In this document: piece after piece, positions 51,405 through 59,708 of the stretch
Numbering within the stretch: the first letter of the stretch is position 1
Layout: every line of letters begins with the position of its first letter
Assembly (NCBI RefSeq): GCF_900636765.1
Contig: NZ_LR134313.1
Coordinates: 1,736,001-1,800,000, forward strand
Length of the DNA: 64,000 nt
DNA from: Neisseria canis
GTDB taxonomy: Bacteria > Pseudomonadota > Gammaproteobacteria > Burkholderiales > Neisseriaceae
Direction of reading: 5' to 3'
Notes under the pieces: model-generated
Database searches by the model: none
Seen by the model: only the letters and a program-made list of their open reading frames with translations
What the model was told of the DNA's origin: nothing
Position numbers and translations under genes: made by a program

Positions 51405-51896
51405 TTAATAGTCGTTTAAGTATTTGCGCATCAATTCGCATTCCACCGACACTTCCAAGTTTAAAGGCAAAATGGCGGAACCGAGGGAGCGGTAGCCGTT
51501 GATGCGGTAAAAGCCGACCGAGTTGAGCGAGGCATAAAGCTTCAGGAAGGCGAGTCCGGATTGGGCTGCCAGCGATTCGGCGCGGTTGAGCAGGGCGGTG
51601 CCGAGGCCGCGGTTGTGCAGGAAAGGGTGGACATAAAGTGCGTCAAGCTGCGATTGCGCCAAATCCACTTGGAAAAAGCCGCGTATCCGGCGCTGGTATT
51701 CGATAACCCAAAGGGCTTTGTTGTCGCTATTCAGCGCTTCTTGGTAGCTTTCGGGATGCAGCAGTTTGCTCCATGCTTCGAGCACGCGCCGGTCATAGCA
51801 GCGCTCGCAAGTGTATTGCACGGAAAAGCGGTGGGTGGTGTAGATGGCTTCGCAGTCATCGGGAAGAGCAGGGCGGAGTACGGTTAACAGGCTCAT
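51405..51896 (-). CDS. GNAT-family N-acetyltransferase
   Basis: This 163-residue protein has the GNAT acetyl-CoA signature LDALYVHPFLHNRGLGTALL (about 85-105) with the pyrophosphate-binding R-G-L-G-T, then LYASLNSVGFYRINGYRSLG. The first part has four cysteines or histidines around residues 20-40 (YTCERCYD). The acceptor is unknown: it may be a small molecule or a protein N-terminus. It stands alone. Confidence 0.82.
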   Translation of the reverse strand: MSLLTVLRPALPDDCEAIYTTHRFSVQYTCERCYDRRVLEAWSKLLHPESYQEALNSDNKALWVIEYQRRIRGFFQVDLAQSQLDALYVHPFLHNRGLGTALLNRAESLAAQSGLAFLKLYASLNSVGFYRINGYRSLGSAILPLNLEVSVECELMRKYLNDY

Positions 51897-52003
51897 GGTT
51901 GGTCTGGATAGAGGCGTAATGTAATGGTGTTTGGTAAACCGCGCTTGGCTTTGCAGCGGGCGCGGGTGGTTTTATTGTAATGTAAATAAAGGTTTAGGCA
52001 AAG

Positions 52004-52033
52004 AATGCCTGTCTGAAACTTTCAGGCAGGCAT
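52004..52033. terminator. DUS-hairpin terminator of purK
   Basis: Inverted pair just past the purK stop on the minus strand; the right arm is the variant TTCAGGCAGGCA. Confidence 0.65.
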
Positions 52034-52038
52034 GTGTT

Positions 52039-53196
52039 TTACCGGCTGCGCTTATCGGTTAAAGAAGCATGCAGTTGTTTGGCTGCTTCAAATGCGGCGT
52101 CGGCGTCAGCGCCCAGTACGGTAAAGTGGCCCATTTTGCGGCCCGTGCGGGCGTTTTTTTTGCCGTAAAGGTGCAAATGGACGTGGGTATTGTTCATCAA
52201 GGGCAGCCAGTTGGGTTCGCTGCCGTTTTCGCCCCAAACGTCGCCTAAAATATTGGCCATGCAGCATGAGGTAAGCAGGCGGGTATCTGCGGGCGGAAGC
52301 TTACACATGATGCGCACTTGCTGCTGGAATTGGTTTGCCGCACAGGCGTTTATGGTGTGGTGGCCGGAGTTGTGCGGGCGCGGTGCGATTTCGTTGACGA
52401 TGAGCTCGTGTGTGTCGCCGACCACGAAAATTTCTACCGCCAATACGCCGACATAATCCAATTCGTCTGCCAGCCGCCGCGCCATTTCTTGCGCTTGTTG
52501 CTGCACGTCGGCGCTCAAACGGGCGGGTACGATGGAATAGGCGAGAATGCCGTTTTCATGAATATTTTCGGCGGGGTCGAACGTACACACGTTTTCATGG
52601 TTCAAACGGCAAACAACCACGGAAATTTCGCCGCGCAAATCCACCATTTTTTCCAGTACGCAATCTACGCGGCCGTGTTCGGCAAATGCTGCGCGCAATT
52701 CTTCCGGTGTTTTTACGCGGATTTGGCCTTTGCCGTCGTAGCCCAATGTGGCTGTTTTCAAAATGCCGGGCAGGTATTGCGCACTGGCTTCCGTGATGTC
52801 TTCTTCCCGGCAGACGGCTTGATAAGGCGCGGTTTGCAGGCCGGCTTTGCGTATCCGGCTTTTTTCTTGGATGCGGTTTTGGGCGATGGCAACGCAGTCG
52901 CCGCCGGGCGAAACGTTTGTGTGTTTTGCCAGAAAGCGCATGGAGTCGGCGTTGACATTTTCAAATTCGGTGGTTACGGCGGCGCATTTTGCCAGCTCTT
53001 CCAAAGCGGCCTGGTCATCGAAAGCGGCGCATAAATGCCTGTCTGAAAATTCGGCGGCAGGCGCGTTCGGATCAGGGTCAAGCACAGTAACGCGGTAGCC
53101 CATGGCTTTGGCGGCGAGGGTAAACATGCGGCCGAGCTGGCCGCCGCCGAGTATGCCGAGCATGGCTGGGGGGAGAATGGGTTGGTCGGTGTTCAT
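52039..53196 (-). CDS. purK: N5-carboxyaminoimidazole ribonucleotide synthase
   Basis: This 385-residue ATP-grasp enzyme makes N5-CAIR from AIR, ATP and bicarbonate for PurE. It opens LGILGGGQLGRMFTLAAKAM and has TEFENVNADSMRFLA, GYDGKGQIRV, NEIAPRPHNSGHHTINACA and MANILGDVWG. A DUS lies in the coding sequence at about 53034-53046 and reads as FSDRHL. Full length for the family. Confidence 0.96.
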   Translation of the reverse strand: MNTDQPILPPAMLGILGGGQLGRMFTLAAKAMGYRVTVLDPDPNAPAAEFSDRHLCAAFDDQAALEELAKCAAVTTEFENVNADSMRFLAKHTNVSPGGDCVAIAQNRIQEKSRIRKAGLQTAPYQAVCREEDITEASAQYLPGILKTATLGYDGKGQIRVKTPEELRAAFAEHGRVDCVLEKMVDLRGEISVVVCRLNHENVCTFDPAENIHENGILAYSIVPARLSADVQQQAQEMARRLADELDYVGVLAVEIFVVGDTHELIVNEIAPRPHNSGHHTINACAANQFQQQVRIMCKLPPADTRLLTSCCMANILGDVWGENGSEPNWLPLMNNTHVHLHLYGKKNARTGRKMGHFTVLGADADAAFEAAKQLHASLTDKRSR

Positions 53197-53245
53197 TTCG
53201 TAGTGTGTTTAATCAGGTATGGCGGTTAAGGTATCGGCTTGTGCA

Positions 53246-53275
53246 ATGCCTGCCTGAAATGTTTCAGACAGGCAT
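53246..53275. terminator. DUS-hairpin terminator of yfaE-nrdB
   Basis: Inverted pair three bases past the yfaE stop on the minus strand. One arm is the variant TGCCTGCCTGAA, the other is standard. Confidence 0.65.
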
Positions 53276-53277
53276 GT

Positions 53278-53574
53278 TTATTCGCCGAACAAATCCGGTT
53301 CAAACAAATCCGGCTCTTCCATTTTGCTGTTGCAATCGAGGCGTATGGGTTCGTTGACGCGGCAGCAGCAGGGTAGGATTTCGCCCGGTGCGATAAAAGC
53401 CAGCGGAAAGTCAGGATAGCTTACTTTGCCCGAAAGGATTTTGACGCGGCATGAGCCGCAATAGCCGCTGCGGCATTGGTATTCGACTTCGTGGCCTGTG
53501 CGTTCCAAACCTTCGAGCAGGGTTTCGTGTTCCTGCAATTCAAAAGCTTTGTCGTTGGTGGTAATCAGTGGCAT
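53278..53574 (-). CDS. yfaE: YfaE-like 2Fe-2S ferredoxin
   Basis: This 98-residue ferredoxin should supply electrons to maintain the di-iron tyrosyl radical of NrdB, as YfaE does in E. coli. The cluster cysteines appear in YQCRSGYCGSCRVKILSG and later in ILPCCCRVNEPIRLDC. It lies 78 bases downstream of nrdB on the same strand, a pairing that supports the role. The C-terminus is acidic (EEPDLFEPDLFGE). Confidence 0.9.
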   Translation of the reverse strand: MPLITTNDKAFELQEHETLLEGLERTGHEVEYQCRSGYCGSCRVKILSGKVSYPDFPLAFIAPGEILPCCCRVNEPIRLDCNSKMEEPDLFEPDLFGE

Positions 53575-53652
53575 GAAGCAATAACCTGAAAAATCAAAGC
53601 CGTTTCAAGCCAACGGAGAAACGGCGTTGTGTATAAGGCTCAAAAGGGGCGT

Positions 53653-54786
53653 TTATAATTCAAAGTCGCCCAAATCTTCGGCTTTCACTTCTGCATCAAT
53701 CTGACCGATCAGGTAGGAGCTGATTTCCACTTCCTGCGGTGCAACCTGCACATTATCGGATGAAAGCCAGGCGTTAATCCACGGAATCGGGTTTTGGTTG
53801 GAACCGACAAAAGCGGGGCGGAGGCCTACGGCAGTCATGCGCAGATTGGTGATGTATTCGATGTATTGGCCGAGGATGTCTTTGTTCAAGCCAATCATGG
53901 AGCCGTCTTTAAACAGATATTCGGCCCACTCTTTTTCCTGCATAGCAGCTTTTTTAAACAATTCGAAGCAGTCTTCTTCCAATTCGGCGGCGATTTGAGC
54001 CATTTCGGGATCGTCCGCACCGCTGCGCATCAGGTTGAGCATATGCTGCGTGCTGGTTAAGTGCAGCGCTTCATCACGGGCAATCAGTTTGATGATTTTC
54101 GCGTTGCCTTCCATTAATTCGCGTTCGGCAAAGGCAAACGAACAGGCAAACGACACATAAAACCGGATGGCCTCCAATACGTTGACGCACATCAGGCACA
54201 AATAGAGCTTTTTCTTCAGTTCGCGTTTGCTGACCGTAACGGTTTTGCCGTTCACCTGATGCGAACCTTCTCCCAAAAGGTTGTAATATTGGGTGTATTC
54301 GATCAAATCATCGTAGTAGCAGGCGATGTCTTCCGCGCGTGCGATGATGTATTTGTTTTGCACAATATCGTCAAAAATGATTGACGGGTTGTTGACGATA
54401 TTGCGGATGATATGTGTGTAGCTGCGGGAATGGATGGTTTCGGAAAAAGACCAAGTTTCGATCCAAGTTTCCAATTCAGGTAGGGAAACCAGCGGCAGCA
54501 AGGCCACATTCGGGCTGCGGCCCTGAATGGAATCCAGCAGGGTTTGGTATTTTAAATTGCTGATAAAGATATGCTTTTCGTGGTCGGGCAGATTTTGGTA
54601 GTCGATGCGGTCGCGCGATACGTCGATTTCTTCCGGCCGCCAAAAAAAAGAGAGCTGTTTTTCAATCAGCTTTTCAAACACTTCGTATTTTTGTTGGTCG
54701 TAGCGAGCCACATTTACAGGCTGGCCGAAAAACATCGGCTCTTTCAAGGCGTTGTTTTGCTCTTTGCTGAAGGTGCTGTAAGACAT
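53653..54786 (-). CDS. nrdB: Ribonucleotide reductase class Ia, beta subunit
   Basis: This 377-residue protein holds the di-iron site and tyrosyl radical that drive dNTP synthesis. It is very close to E. coli Nrd[38 protein letters not shown] with metal ligands and the radical tyrosine, [11 protein letters not shown] and ARDEALHLT. The start [11 protein letters not shown] at 54786 follows the family; an ATG at 54807 would add seven residues. nrdA is not next to it in this window. Confidence 0.97.
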   Translation of the reverse strand: MSYSTFSKEQNNALKEPMFFGQPVNVARYDQQKYEVFEKLIEKQLSFFWRPEEIDVSRDRIDYQNLPDHEKHIFISNLKYQTLLDSIQGRSPNVALLPLVSLPELETWIETWSFSETIHSRSYTHIIRNIVNNPSIIFDDIVQNKYIIARAEDIACYYDDLIEYTQYYNLLGEGSHQVNGKTVTVSKRELKKKLYLCLMCVNVLEAIRFYVSFACSFAFAERELMEGNAKIIKLIARDEALHLTSTQHMLNLMRSGADDPEMAQIAAELEEDCFELFKKAAMQEKEWAEYLFKDGSMIGLNKDILGQYIEYITNLRMTAVGLRPAFVGSNQNPIPWINAWLSSDNVQVAPQEVEISSYLIGQIDAEVKAEDLGDFEL

Positions 54787-54878
54787 TACCAGGTGCTCGC
54801 AAGACATGTCGGATCCTACAAAAATGAATAACGAAATAAGGAGGCTATTCTACCTTAAATCTAACCTTTTTTCTAATG

Positions 54879-54912
54879 AGCCTGTCTGAAAAATAATGTT
54901 TCAGACAGGCAT
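54879..54912. terminator. DUS-hairpin terminator of nadE
   Basis: Inverted DUS pair nine bases past the nadE stop on the minus strand; the left arm begins GAGCCTGTCTGAA. Confidence 0.7.
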
Positions 54913-54920
54913 TTTGTGTA

Positions 54921-55712
54921 TTAACCCAATAATTCTTCAGGTATTTTACATACAGGAATAGGCTGGACTTTATGCTGCATCGCCTTATGCAAACGCGTGT
55001 AAATTTCCAACACATCCCGTTTACGTCCTTGAAAATCCTCGGGTTTGTGCGAATCATACACACTCATAGCCCACTCCAACTCGGGATAGCTCGCCCCCAT
55101 TTGCTGCTCGTCGGTGCGCTCTTCGTCCCACAGGCCGTCGGTGGGTATGGCTTGTTGGATGGAATCGACAATGTTTAATGCTTTTGCCAAGCCGTAAACT
55201 TGGGTTTTCAGCAAATCGCCGATGGGGCTGATGTCGACCCCGCCGTCACCGTATTTGGTGAAAAAGCCCACGCCGAAATCTTCCACTTTATTGCCTGTGC
55301 CGGCAACCAAAAGCCGGTTGATTTGGCCGTAGTAATAAAGTGTGAGCATGCGCAGGCGGGCGCGGCTGTTGGCAAAAGCAAGGTTGCGGGCGGGATAATC
55401 TTCGGCGCTCACGTCTACCGTTTTTTCAAATGCTTCGAAAGCCGGCGTTAAGTCCACCCGCATGGCGCGCACGTTGTTAAATTTGCTTTGCAAATCGGCA
55501 ATGTGTTCTTGAGCGCGGTCGATTTGGTCGGCTTTCTGCCTGATCGGCATTTCCAAAAGCAAAACGTCCAACCCTGTTCTTGCCGCCAGCGCGGATACCA
55601 CTGCGGAATCAATGCCGCCGGAAATGCCGACCACAAAACCTTTTGCGCCGGCTTTGGCGGCATAATCGGAAAGCCAGTCGGTAATATGTTGGATAACAGA
55701 TTGATATTTCAT
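54921..55712 (-). CDS. nadE: NAD+ synthetase
   Basis: This 263-residue enzyme turns deamido-NAD into NAD, probably using ammonia, as it has no glutaminase domain. The PP-loop reads GFVVGISGGIDSAVVSALA and other motifs are NLAFANSRARLRMLTLYYYG, GTGNKVEDFGVGFFTKYGDG and PIPVCKIPEELLG. GGAA before the ATG at 55712 decides the start. The gene stands alone upstream of nrdB. Confidence 0.96.
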   Translation of the reverse strand: MKYQSVIQHITDWLSDYAAKAGAKGFVVGISGGIDSAVVSALAARTGLDVLLLEMPIRQKADQIDRAQEHIADLQSKFNNVRAMRVDLTPAFEAFEKTVDVSAEDYPARNLAFANSRARLRMLTLYYYGQINRLLVAGTGNKVEDFGVGFFTKYGDGGVDISPIGDLLKTQVYGLAKALNIVDSIQQAIPTDGLWDEERTDEQQMGASYPELEWAMSVYDSHKPEDFQGRKRDVLEIYTRLHKAMQHKVQPIPVCKIPEELLG

Positions 55713-55796
55713 GATGTTCCTTTGAGTCGGCAAGATTGTGCGGTTCATTTTTATCTTCAATATAAACCTTTCGCGCCCATATGAAAATAAAATTCT

Positions 55797-55835
55797 TTCA
55801 GACAGACATAGTTAAACTTATAATGCCTGCCTGAA
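55797..55835. repeat. Degenerate head-to-head DUS pair
   Basis: TTCAGACAGACAT and ATGCCTGCCTGAA, each one base off the standard, lie in the divergent region between nadE and the DUF971 gene. Confidence 0.7.
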
Positions 55836-55852
55836 TCCGGAAAATATGAATC

Positions 55853-56272
55853 ATGAAACATCAGCCGCCCGAAGAAATACGCCTGCAAAAAGACAAAAGC
55901 ACACTCGTTTTGATGTATGGCAGCGAAGAAAAAAAGCTGCCGGCGGAATATTTGCGCGTTTACTCGCCCAGCGCGGAAGTGCGCGGTCATGCGCCGGGGC
56001 AGGAAACCTTGCAAACCGGCAAAATCAGCGTGCATATCGCCGGCTTGGAACCGGTAGGCCGATATGCTTTAAAAATCATATTCAGCGACGGCCACGACAG
56101 CGGTTTGTATGACTGGGATTATCTGTATCAACTGGCCCACGAATACGATACAATGTGGGCCGGTTATCTGCGCCGGCTTGAAGCGGCGGGCGCTATGCGG
56201 GAAGCGGCAATGGAAAGCCTGTCTGAAAAAACCGCACGCGGTTGCGCTTCGGGCGGCTGCGGCAAACATTAA
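55853..56272 (+). CDS. DUF971 protein (gamma-butyrobetaine hydroxylase-like N-terminal domain)
   Basis: This 139-residue protein belongs to the DUF971 group, a zinc-binding fold often encoded next to ubiE and of uncertain function. It has PPEEIRLQKDKSTLVLMYGS, LPAEYLRVYSPSAEVRGH, YALKIIFSDGHDSGLYDWDY and a cysteine-rich end GCASGGCGKH that may bind metal. A near-DUS (AGCCTGTCTGAA) lies in the coding sequence at 56216-56228. ubiE starts 25 bases on, so they form an operon. Confidence 0.88.
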   Translation: MKHQPPEEIRLQKDKSTLVLMYGSEEKKLPAEYLRVYSPSAEVRGHAPGQETLQTGKISVHIAGLEPVGRYALKIIFSDGHDSGLYDWDYLYQLAHEYDTMWAGYLRRLEAAGAMREAAMESLSEKTARGCASGGCGKH

Positions 56273-56296
56273 CCCAATCAAACGGAAACTTAAAGC

Positions 56297-57034
56297 ATGA
56301 GCGACAACAAAACCCATTTCGGCTACAAAACGGTTGATGAAAGCGAAAAAGCGGGCAAAGTGGCCGAAGTGTTCCATTCGGTGGCAAAAAACTACGATAT
56401 TATGAACGATGTGATGTCCGGCGGCCTGCACCGCGTGTGGAAGCATTTCACCATCAACACCGCGCGTTTGAAAAAAGGCGATAAAGTGCTGGATATTGCG
56501 GGCGGAACGGGAGATTTGTCGCGCGGTTGGGCGAAGCGTGTAGGCAAAGAAGGCGAAGTGTGGCTGACCGATATCAATTCGTCCATGCTCGGCGTCGGCC
56601 GCGACCGCTTGTTGAACGAAGGTTTGATTCTGCCTGTTTCGCTGGCCGATGCTGAGAAGCTGCCTTTCCCCGATAATTATTTCAATTTGGTTTCTGTGGC
56701 TTTCGGCCTGCGCAATATGACGCATAAAGATGCCGCATTGAAAGAGATGTATCGCGTACTCAAACCGGGCGGCTCGCTTTTGGTGCTGGAATTTTCCAAA
56801 GTATTCAAACCGCTGGCGCCTGCTTATGATCTGTATTCTTTCAAACTTTTGCCGCTGATGGGCAAGGTGATTGCTAAGGATGCAGACAGCTACCAATATT
56901 TGGCCGAATCCATCCGCATGCATCCCGATCAGGAAACCCTGAAACAGATGATGTATGACGCGGGATTCGACAGCGTGGATTACCACAATATGAGCGCAGG
57001 CATCGTTGCCTTGCACAAAGGTGTGAAATTTTGA
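56297..57034 (+). CDS. ubiE: Demethylmenaquinone/2-polyprenyl-benzoquinol methyltransferase
   Basis: This 245-residue SAM enzyme makes the C-methylation step of ubiquinone (and menaquinone where present). It has [20 protein letters not shown], the SAM motif [53 protein letters not shown] and [14 protein letters not shown]. Full length. It follows the DUF971 gene. Confidence 0.97.
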   Translation: MSDNKTHFGYKTVDESEKAGKVAEVFHSVAKNYDIMNDVMSGGLHRVWKHFTINTARLKKGDKVLDIAGGTGDLSRGWAKRVGKEGEVWLTDINSSMLGVGRDRLLNEGLILPVSLADAEKLPFPDNYFNLVSVAFGLRNMTHKDAALKEMYRVLKPGGSLLVLEFSKVFKPLAPAYDLYSFKLLPLMGKVIAKDADSYQYLAESIRMHPDQETLKQMMYDAGFDSVDYHNMSAGIVALHKGVKF

Positions 57035-57048
57035 TTTTCTCAATATAA

Positions 57049-57082
57049 ATGCCTGTCTGAAAAAATGTTTTCAGGCAGGCAT
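57049..57082. terminator. DUS-hairpin terminator of ubiE
   Basis: Inverted pair 14 bases past the stop; right arm is the variant TTCAGGCAGGCA. Confidence 0.7.
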
Positions 57083-57119
57083 CATGATAAATACTGAATC
57101 TTGATAACGAAAGAGAACC

Positions 57120-57935
57120 ATGATTAAAAAAGCTACCCTTCTGGCATCTTTAACTGCAGCCCTGATGCTCGGCGCCTGCTCTAAAGACAACGGGCAAAAC
57201 GGTGCCGATGCCGGCCAAAAAACGTATATCGTTGCGACCGATGCGTCTTACGCACCTTTTGAATATATGGAAAACAATCAGGTTATCGGCTTTTCGCATG
57301 ATATTTTGAAAGCGGCAGGCGAAAAAGAAGGCATTAAGTTTGAATTTGTCAACACGCCGTTTGAAGGTATCTTTGCCAACGTAGGCAAGGGAGACAGCGA
57401 TGTGGCGCTGGCCAGCATCACCATTACCGATGAGCGCAAGCAGCAAGTGGACTTTACCGATCCTTATTTTGAAGCCACCCAAATGATTGTTACCGCAGAA
57501 AAAGGCAGCGATATCAAATCGTTTAAAGATTTGAAGAAACGCAGCGTATCCGTTCAAACCGGCACCACCGCCGATTTGATTCTGCAAGATTTGCAAGGTA
57601 AAGACAGTGCGAATATCAAACGCTTTGAAACCATGCCTTTGGCGTTTAAAGAACTGGAAGCGGGCGGGGTGGATGCAACTGTAGGCGATAACGGTGTGGT
57701 TCAAAACTTTGTTGCTAATAATCCGGGTAAAAAATACCGCCTGTTTGTTGATCCCGAGTTTCCGAAAGAGCAATACGGTTTTGCACTTAAAAAAGGCCGC
57801 GATGACGGCTTGCGCGAAAAAATCAATAAAGGTTTGGCCGCTATTAAAGCCGACGGTACCTATGCCGATATCCAAGCCAAATGGTTTAAGCAGGATGAGG
57901 CATCGGCTGCATCGGCAGCTTCTGCAAGCAAATAA
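57120..57935 (+). CDS. Amino-acid-binding lipoprotein of an ABC importer
   Basis: This 271-residue lipoprotein (lipobox LGAC near residue 19) has the type II periplasmic-binding fold for polar amino acids: YIVATDASYAPFEYMENNQ, VALASITITDERKQQVDFTD with the carboxylate-binding arginine, FKDLKKRSVSVQTGTTADL and DATVGDNGVVQNFV. Which amino acid it binds is not clear. No permease or ATPase gene is adjacent, so the importer is split. A Ala/Ser tail ends it. A Correia-like end and a strong terminator follow. Confidence 0.9.
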   Translation: MIKKATLLASLTAALMLGACSKDNGQNGADAGQKTYIVATDASYAPFEYMENNQVIGFSHDILKAAGEKEGIKFEFVNTPFEGIFANVGKGDSDVALASITITDERKQQVDFTDPYFEATQMIVTAEKGSDIKSFKDLKKRSVSVQTGTTADLILQDLQGKDSANIKRFETMPLAFKELEAGGVDATVGDNGVVQNFVANNPGKKYRLFVDPEFPKEQYGFALKKGRDDGLREKINKGLAAIKADGTYADIQAKWFKQDEASAASAASASK

Positions 57936-57946
57936 GCGCGGGATTA

Positions 57947-57977
57947 TATAGTTAATCAATTTAAAATAGTACGCTCG
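57947..57977. repeat. Solo end of a Correia-like repeat
   Basis: TATAGTTAATCAA is identical to the end of copy 1, and the next bases TTTAAAATAGTACG continue the match to the general Correia end. The rest of the element is absent. Confidence 0.5.
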
Positions 57978-57980
57978 TTA

Positions 57981-58010
57981 TGCCCCGGTTTTACCGGGGC
58001 ATGTTCTTGT
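57981..58010 (+). terminator. Terminator of the amino-acid-binding protein gene
   Basis: A stem ATGCCCCGGT / ACCGGGGCAT with a two- to four-base loop is followed by GTTCTTGTTT. It contains no DUS. Confidence 0.85.
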
Positions 58011-58044
58011 TTAAGTGTAATGTAAGGTTTTGCAGTTGGTTGGT

Positions 58045-58090
58045 AATAAATAATGCCTGTCTGAAACAATTCAGACAGGCATTATTTATT
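58045..58090. terminator. Extended DUS hairpin, 21-bp stem
   Basis: The DUS pair is extended outward by AATAAATAA / TTATTTATT, giving a long perfect stem. It lies downstream of the minus-strand gene at 58119 and is A/T-rich at its base on both sides, so it can work in both directions. Confidence 0.8.
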
Positions 58091-58118
58091 ACTTCTCTAA
58101 TTTCCAAATCAGCCGACT

Positions 58119-58622
58119 TTAGTGTTTCTTACTTTTGCCCTTGGCGCCAGTCGTTTTTTCAGGCATCAGAGATGAGTGGTGAGATGAAATCAACCATTTG
58201 TTGCCGTCCCATTTGTAAGTGAACGTATAACGGCCGGGGGCTGATGAACCGTCGGCAAATGTGAATGTATACAAGCCGTTGTCCTTGGCTATGTTACAGC
58301 CGATTCGGATATGGTTCATATCGATTTTACCAACCGGCTTTTTCTCTAAAAAGTGTTTGAAATAATCTTCTTTTTCAGCTTGTGTCAGGCGTGGTTTGTT
58401 GGAAAGGGTTGGTAGTAAAATACCGTCTTCGGCATAATTCTCTACCACTTTTTTAGGATCTCCTGTTTTTAACGAATTATTCCAACGGTCAAACAACGCT
58501 GCAATTTCTTCTTTGGTGGTTTGTTTGCAAGCATGCTCCGCTGCAGGGGCTTTTTTTTCAAAAACGGAGCAGGCCGACAATGCAGTAGATGCTATTAAAG
58601 TAGCTAACAGATATAATTTCAT
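58119..58622 (-). CDS. SnoaL/DUF4440-like (SgcJ/EcaC family) lipoprotein
   Basis: This 167-residue protein has a lipobox LSAC at residues 15-18, so it is a probable outer-envelope lipoprotein. The body has the NTF2-like pattern KEEIAALFDRWNNSLKTGDP, VVENYAEDGILLPTLSN, the arch FTYKWDGNKWLISSHHSSLM and a lysine-rich tail. Members of this group lack a settled function; the cone-shaped pocket may bind a small ligand. It has its own terminator and an A+T-rich upstream region. Confidence 0.78.
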   Translation of the reverse strand: MKLYLLATLIASTALSACSVFEKKAPAAEHACKQTTKEEIAALFDRWNNSLKTGDPKKVVENYAEDGILLPTLSNKPRLTQAEKEDYFKHFLEKKPVGKIDMNHIRIGCNIAKDNGLYTFTFADGSSAPGRYTFTYKWDGNKWLISSHHSSLMPEKTTGAKGKSKKH

Positions 58623-58959
58623 AATTATTCTCCTTTTGTAAAATGTTTTAATATTTTATTATATGAATTATATTAATTTAATAATTAAGAAGTATAAATT
58701 ATGATTTTTTCCCTTGTTAATACTAAATGATTAGTGGAATAGAAAAGTAATTAAATATTTAGATGTATATTTGCTGAAGTAATCAACAGGCTTGATTTTT
58801 GTTATATTATTATGCTTTCAGACAGATAGAAAATAATTTTGCAGCTTGAGTTTTAATTCATTTTCTTCTATTTCTATATGAATCTGAGTAATTCAATACT
58901 GTAAAGATTTAAGTTCATCGGTCATGGTATGAGCTGTTTTAAAAATTAATAGGATATTT
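58623..58959. other. A+T-rich intergenic region
   Basis: These 337 bases hold the promoters of the divergent lipoprotein gene and ung. They are strongly A+T-rich. A partial DUS (TTTCAGACAGATAG, about 58818) is present. No gene, tRNA or strong hairpin is seen. Confidence 0.4.
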
Positions 58960-59619
58960 ATGCAGACTTGGAAAGAAGCGATCGGCACAGAAAAAGAAGC
59001 GCCTTATTTCCGGCATATTTTGAATACGGTAAAGGCAGAAAGGCAGGCCGGGCAGATTATCTATCCGCCGGCAGGCGATGTGTTCAATGCGTTTAAAGCC
59101 ACCGAATTCGACCGGGTAAAAGTGGTGATTTTGGGGCAAGACCCGTATCACGGCGCGGGGCAGGCGCACGGGCTGGCTTTTTCCGTGCGGCCTGAAGTGC
59201 ATATTCCGCCTTCTTTGCAAAATATTTATAAAGAGCTGGCGGCCGATATCGAAGGCTTTCAGATGCCACGGCACGGTTATCTGCAAGGATGGGCGGAGCA
59301 GGGCGTGTTGCTGCTCAATACCGTGTTAACCGTGCGTGCAGGGCAGGCGCATTCTCATGCTTCGTTGGGTTGGGAGCAGTTTACCGATTGTGTGATTCAC
59401 CGTTTGAACGATCAGCGCGAGCACCTTGTGTTTATGCTTTGGGGCAGTCATGCACAGAAAAAAGGCGCATTTATCGACCGCAACCGCCATTTGGTTTTGA
59501 CAGCGCCCCATCCCTCACCCCTTTCCGCTCACCGCGGATTTTTGGGCTGCCGCCACTTTTCCCAAGCCAATGCCTATCTGAAAGCGCACGGCCAAACGCC
59601 CATAGAATGGCAGATTTAA
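58960..59619 (+). CDS. ung: Uracil-DNA glycosylase
   Basis: This 219-residue repair enzyme cuts uracil out of DNA. Motif A with the catalytic aspartate is [22 protein letters not shown]; the uracil pocket is [17 protein letters not shown]; the DNA-intercalating loop is [20 protein letters not shown]. Full length. It complements dut at 19446 in keeping uracil out of DNA. glnS follows after a head-to-head DUS pair. Confidence 0.97.
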   Translation: MQTWKEAIGTEKEAPYFRHILNTVKAERQAGQIIYPPAGDVFNAFKATEFDRVKVVILGQDPYHGAGQAHGLAFSVRPEVHIPPSLQNIYKELAADIEGFQMPRHGYLQGWAEQGVLLLNTVLTVRAGQAHSHASLGWEQFTDCVIHRLNDQREHLVFMLWGSHAQKKGAFIDRNRHLVLTAPHPSPLSAHRGFLGCRHFSQANAYLKAHGQTPIEWQI

Positions 59620-59647
59620 GGTACAATTAAGCCCTTTCCATATCTTG

Positions 59648-59687
59648 TTTTCAGACAGGCATTATGTGAAGCAAATGCCTGTCTGAA
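59648..59687. repeat. Head-to-head DUS pair between ung and glnS
   Basis: Reverse DUS (59649-59661) and forward DUS (59675-59687) with a spacer of about 13 bases, in the gap before glnS. Confidence 0.8.
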
Positions 59688-59708
59688 AAAATAAAAGGCC
59701 ACCGCAAA

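Noticed and set aside
53653..54920. A missing nrdA next to nrdB, as a sign of deletion
   Set aside because: As I recall, nrdA and nrdB are not directly adjacent in other Neisseria either, so no loss is implied.
54845..55063. 72-codon frame overlapping the nadE end
   Set aside because: Antisense-frame shadow that also translates a DUS hairpin; no motif.
56069..57043. 324-codon minus-strand frame across ubiE and DUF971
   Set aside because: Both plus-strand genes are well supported; this is a shadow frame.
57150..57959. 269-codon minus-strand frame opposite the amino-acid-binding gene
   Set aside because: The plus-strand lipoprotein is clear, and the antisense protein has no recognisable features.
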